10,686 nt of DNA from Stramenopiles sp. TOSAG23-2 (taxonomy: Eukaryota; Sar), in the NCBI GenBank assembly GCA_900128395.1, contig LT649999.1:1-10686 (forward strand). Direction: 5' to 3'. The position numbers and the translations under genes were made by a program. The notes under the pieces are model-generated. The model saw only the letters and a list, made by a program, of their open reading frames with translations. It was not told where the DNA came from and ran no database searches. Shown piece after piece: positions 8,400 to 10,686 of this stretch; position 1 is the stretch's first letter; each line of letters opens with the position of its first letter.

Positions 8400-8846
8400 G
8401 TGTGCCTGGTGTGCATAATACTGTGTAATATAAAAAATGTTTTTTTACATTTTTTAAAAAAAATATAATATTTTATTTACTTACGCCTCTCGTATTATCA
8501 TCTATAATTTATAATAATATATGAGTAGTTGATACTATCTATTTACCTTCATTGGTATTTTCGATTATGAGAATATCAACACACTTGTGTGAGATAGATT
8601 ATTTCAGTTATTTTATTCTTTTGAAGAGTAGGAATTATCATGAGTAAATTAAAAATAAATTATGCGTAAATTATAAATTATATTTAATATATGAGTAAGA
8701 GAAAATTTTATATAATATATTATAAATTTTTTGATTTTTTTCTATTTTTTAATCACTTGTTCTTGTATATTTAATATTCGTGTACGAGACATTATGACAT
8801 ATCAGTACACACTTTTGTGACACACAGACACACACATCACATACAC
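8377..8846. other. AT-rich spacer between convergent genes (two 3' ends)
   Basis: The stretch holds the 3' untranslated regions of the giant PDZ gene (plus) and the beta-lactamase-like gene (minus). I see no coding potential in it. Beyond the two hairpins it contains AATAAA on the plus strand at 8654-8659 and AATAAA on the minus strand at 8612-8617 and 8472-8477. If used for polyadenylation, the plus site and either minus site would make the two transcripts overlap at their 3' ends. It also holds two similar elements, ATATCAACACACTTGTGTGA at 8573-8592 and a related copy at 8799-8820, and a CA-rich tract at about 8819-8846. Confidence 0.55.
8431..8456 (+). repeat. Hairpin 2 in the 3' region, with T-rich loop
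   Basis: The perfect 10-bp arms TAAAAAATGT and ACATTTTTTA enclose a loop of six T. It lies about 55 bp after the stop of the giant PDZ gene and 31 bp after the first hairpin. Low-complexity A/T arms make chance pairing more likely than for hairpin 1. Confidence 0.4.
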
Positions 8847-9983
8847 TTATAATTTTGCATTTTTTAAACTTTCACTTCTTTTATCTAGTGAAAACGGAGA
8901 GGCTTCCAAAAGTTTTCTGCACATTTCATTGTTAAAAAAAGCTTCATCCTCATCTGGATCCATCCCCTGGCGTGCAACGACTAAGTTCAACGATGGGATA
9001 ACAAAAATGCAATTAGCATTGCTTCCCATTGCGGCGAACATATCGTCTGGGCCTTCGTCCATCAATGACATGCCAATTGGTTTTGCATTTGGCGTGAAAG
9101 ACAATGCAGGTCGTACAAATGGTTTTCCATTTAACCAGAAGCCAAAGCCATAGGCTGGATTCAATTCTTGTGATGAAGTAAGTATTTGCTTAAGTGTAAT
9201 TGGATTTATTATTTTTTTTTCATCTTTCCATATTCCATGCCTTAACGTTAATAATCCTATACGAGCCATATCACGACAACTAATATTTAATCCATACATT
9301 GGAATATCATCTGGAAATGTACTAAATTTTCTTTTTATCAATGTGCTTTCTTTGCTACAACCTATTTTATTGAGTAATTCATTCTTATAGATATCTTTCA
9401 ATTCATTATTATCAAAAGCTTTTCTTAATACAGCTTGTAAACCTATCATATATGCAGCTGTATTATACTTCCATTTTTTTCCAGGAGCACATTCATATTG
9501 TAACTGTGGTTGTGTCAGAAATTCTGTTAAACCAGACGTCATTGACAGCAGATGTTTGATTTTTATTTTCGTTTCTTCTTCTTCCTTTGCATTACTCCAT
9601 CCAATGCCAGCATATTTTGAAATATTATCAGACTGTAGATTAATTAATTGGTTATCATCAGCTATACCAATTAACAATGCAATACAAGATTTATCTACAC
9701 TATAAACATCTGTAACCTTTTTATTTAAGTCTGCAAATTCGATTTGTAATTTTTCCAAGATTTCTTCTTGATTTGCCGACATGTTACTTCGACTTAGCTC
9801 CCACCGTTTTTCGCATACAATTTTTCCATTGTGTAGTATTATAAAATTAGAAGTGCTTTTTCTGCCTAAATATAACAACAATTTTTGTAATTTTTCTCCA
9901 TCCCATCCTGCAGTCTCTGGGTTTTCTATTTTCTCCCATACTTTGTTCGTATTCTGGTCATTTGGTGGGTAATAATTTGACAT
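8847..9983 (-). CDS. Serine beta-lactamase-like hydrolase (class C / PBP-type family), 378 aa
   Basis: The frame starts at the ATG at 9983-9981, with an in-frame TAA 24 nt upstream, and ends at TAA (8849-8847). The protein has hallmarks of the beta-lactamase/penicillin-binding-protein-like serine hydrolases. S95-V-D-K98 fits the catalytic S-x-x-K motif, with Ser as nucleophile and Lys as general base. IKHLLSMTSGL at 143-152 is the typical conserved segment after it. KYNTAAY at 172-178 sits where Y-S/A-N is usual, so Y173 is kept but the Asn is replaced by Thr175. RDMARIGLLTLRHGIW (238-252) is the conserved family helix. The C-terminal block AAMGSNANCIFVIPSLNLVV (317-336) replaces the usual K/H-x-G strand with M-G-S. 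The length is normal for the family. No signal peptide is visible, so a cytosolic location is likely. Eukaryotic members include esterases and peptidases; the substrate here is unknown and antibiotic resistance should not be assumed. It converges on the giant PDZ gene. Confidence 0.92.
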   Translation of the reverse strand: MSNYYPPNDQNTNKVWEKIENPETAGWDGEKLQKLLLYLGRKSTSNFIILHNGKIVCEKRWELSRSNMSANQEEILEKLQIEFADLNKKVTDVYSVDKSCIALLIGIADDNQLINLQSDNISKYAGIGWSNAKEEEETKIKIKHLLSMTSGLTEFLTQPQLQYECAPGKKWKYNTAAYMIGLQAVLRKAFDNNELKDIYKNELLNKIGCSKESTLIKRKFSTFPDDIPMYGLNISCRDMARIGLLTLRHGIWKDEKKIINPITLKQILTSSQELNPAYGFGFWLNGKPFVRPALSFTPNAKPIGMSLMDEGPDDMFAAMGSNANCIFVIPSLNLVVARQGMDPDEDEAFFNNEMCRKLLEASPFSLDKRSESLKNAKL

Positions 9984-10347
9984 AATGATGATCGTGAAAG
10001 AAGCTTTTTATATATTATATTCGTGGTTCATTTGGTTGTTTTCATCTGTGTTCTTTTTTGTTTTCCTTCTTTTCTTTTTTCTGTAAACCCATTATTCCAA
10101 TTATATGATCCAACCCAAATATATACAAAAGCAAATTCTATTTTCTCCCATACTTTGTTCGTATTCTGGTCATTTGGTGGGTAATAATTTGACATAATGA
10201 TGATCGTGAAAGAAGCTTTTTATATATTATATTCGTGGTTCATTTGGTTGTTTTCATCTGTGTTCTTTTTTGTTTTCCTTCTTTTCTTTTTTCTGTAAAC
10301 CCATTATTCCAATTATATGATCCAACCCAAATATATACAAAAGCAAA
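9924..10347. repeat. Perfect 212-bp tandem duplication across the hydrolase start codon
   Basis: Copy 1 (9924-10135) and copy 2 (10136-10347) read as identical base for base and are directly adjacent. Identity stops immediately on both sides (9923 T versus 10135 A; 10136 T versus 10348 A). Each copy carries the first 20 codons of the beta-lactamase-like gene and 152 bp upstream, including an A/T-rich TATAAAAAG (minus strand) 21 nt before the ATG. Copy 1 is joined to the gene body; copy 2 keeps the ancestral upstream flank. I saw no clear target-site duplication or inserted bases at the junction. It is either a very recent duplication or an assembly artefact. Confidence 0.93.
10028..10195 (-). 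pseudogene. Orphan 5' fragment of the hydrolase gene; 55-codon upstream frame
   Basis: The second copy of the tandem duplication carries the same ATG and the first 20 codons (MSNYYPPNDQNTNKVWEKIE). At the copy junction the frame passes into duplicated upstream DNA, adds 35 unrelated residues beginning FAFVYIWVGSYN, and stops at TGA (10030-10028). The stop is 44 nt before the true start codon, and the frame is not that of the real gene (offset 212, not a multiple of three). If transcription begins upstream of 10195, ribosomes would meet this start first. The product lacks every catalytic motif. Confidence 0.75.
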
Positions 10348-10414
10348 ATCACAACTTTTTTTGCGAGAAGAGCAGCACAGCACAAGAAGAAGAAACAAGA
10401 AAGAAACAAAAAAA

Positions 10415-10433
10415 GTGGTGCCGGGGTGGTGCC
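10415..10433. repeat. Direct repeat of GTGGTGCC in a GC islet
   Basis: Two copies of GTGGTGCC (10415-10422 and 10426-10433) are separated by GGG and flanked on both sides by A runs. In otherwise AT-rich DNA upstream of the hydrolase gene, a paired GC octamer with an 11-bp period (about one helical turn) resembles a tandem transcription-factor site. The role is inferred. Confidence 0.35.
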
Positions 10434-10637
10434 AAAAAACAAAAAGGGAAAAAAAATAGATTTTACAAATACCGTCACAAGCTAATATGCTACCGGGTAA
10501 TCTACAAAATTTCAAAAATTTGATAGGGAAGTTGACGGCAATTCACGCATTCACGCTATAAAAACTTTTGTAAGGCCTACTGTCATACTAATTTACCATT
10601 GACACAGCACTAGCACAAATTCCTAAAACAAAAAGAA

Positions 10638-10660
10638 TATCAATTCTAGTTCAATTGATA
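10638..10660. repeat. Inverted repeat TATCAATT / AATTGATA near the right edge
   Basis: The perfect 8-bp arms surround a 7-nt spacer (CTAGTTC) and are followed by A6. It may be a regulatory dyad or a 3' hairpin of a gene beyond the edge; the context is cut off. Confidence 0.35.
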
Positions 10661-10686
10661 AAAAATCCCTCTAATTAAGTTTTAAG

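Larger units (their letters stand above)
10348..10686. other. Upstream flank of the hydrolase gene; no gene seen
   Basis: This is low-complexity DNA. A purine-rich run at about 10363-10412 is followed by a short GC islet with a repeated octamer and then AT-rich sequence to the edge. Short frames here are compositionally biased and overlap on both strands, so I call none of them. Before the 212-bp duplication this would have been the distal promoter of the beta-lactamase-like gene. A TATAAAAA motif on the plus strand near 10556 could belong to a gene beyond the right edge. Confidence 0.5.

Noticed and set aside
10004-10012. TATAAAAAG (minus strand) as the core promoter of the hydrolase gene
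   Set aside because: It sits only 21 nt before the start codon, so a start site about 30 nt downstream would fall inside the coding region; it is more likely AT-rich leader.
9924-10347. Tandem repeat as terminal repeats of a mobile element
   Set aside because: The copies abut directly with no sequence between them, no target-site duplication and no transposase, and they contain part of the host gene.
10235-10523. Overlapping short frames on both strands near the right end
   Set aside because: They read through the duplicated AT-rich flank and the purine-rich run, overlap each other on both strands, and give biased Phe/Leu/Lys-rich products with no recognisable motif.
1-10686. Giant-virus origin, suggested by AT richness, intronless genes and 3' hairpins
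   Set aside because: Spacers of about 830 and 470 bp are long for compact viral genomes. I saw no hallmark viral gene and no clear AAAATTGA-type early promoter before the genes.

Overview
The window reads as nuclear DNA of a unicellular eukaryote. It is AT-rich and has three long uninterrupted reading frames in the standard genetic code. The spacers are wide (about 0.8 kb and 0.5 kb), with no operon spacing and no bacterial ribosome-binding sites. The largest protein has a eukaryotic architecture: seven PDZ domains, helical-repeat-like segments, one EF-hand-like loop and a C-terminal coiled coil. I cannot name the lineage from the sequence. An intron-poor AT-rich protist fits, and I saw no spliceosomal intron that I could defend.

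Layout. Positions 1-1107 (minus strand) hold the first 369 codons of a protein I do not recognise; it runs off the left edge. Positions 1108-1935 are the spacer between divergent genes. It has two identical TATAAATAG motifs, a 15-bp palindrome and a CA-rich tract just before the next gene. Positions 1936-8376 (plus strand) encode a 2146-residue multi-PDZ scaffold-like protein. Positions 8377-8846 are a very AT-rich spacer between convergent genes, beginning with two consecutive hairpins directly after the stop codon. Positions 8847-9983 (minus strand) encode a 378-residue serine beta-lactamase-like (class C / penicillin-binding-protein fold) hydrolase with no obvious signal peptide. A perfect 212-bp tandem duplication (9924-10135 and 10136-10347) covers the first 20 codons of this gene plus 152 bp upstream. 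It leaves a second, orphan copy of the start codon 212 bp upstream. Positions 10348-10686 hold no convincing gene.

Nothing in the sequence ties the three genes into one pathway; they are neighbours in head-to-head and tail-to-tail order. The two points most worth following up are the domain architecture of the giant PDZ protein and the tandem duplication across the hydrolase start, which should create an upstream decoy reading frame if transcription begins beyond it. No mobile element, CRISPR array, tRNA or rRNA was seen.
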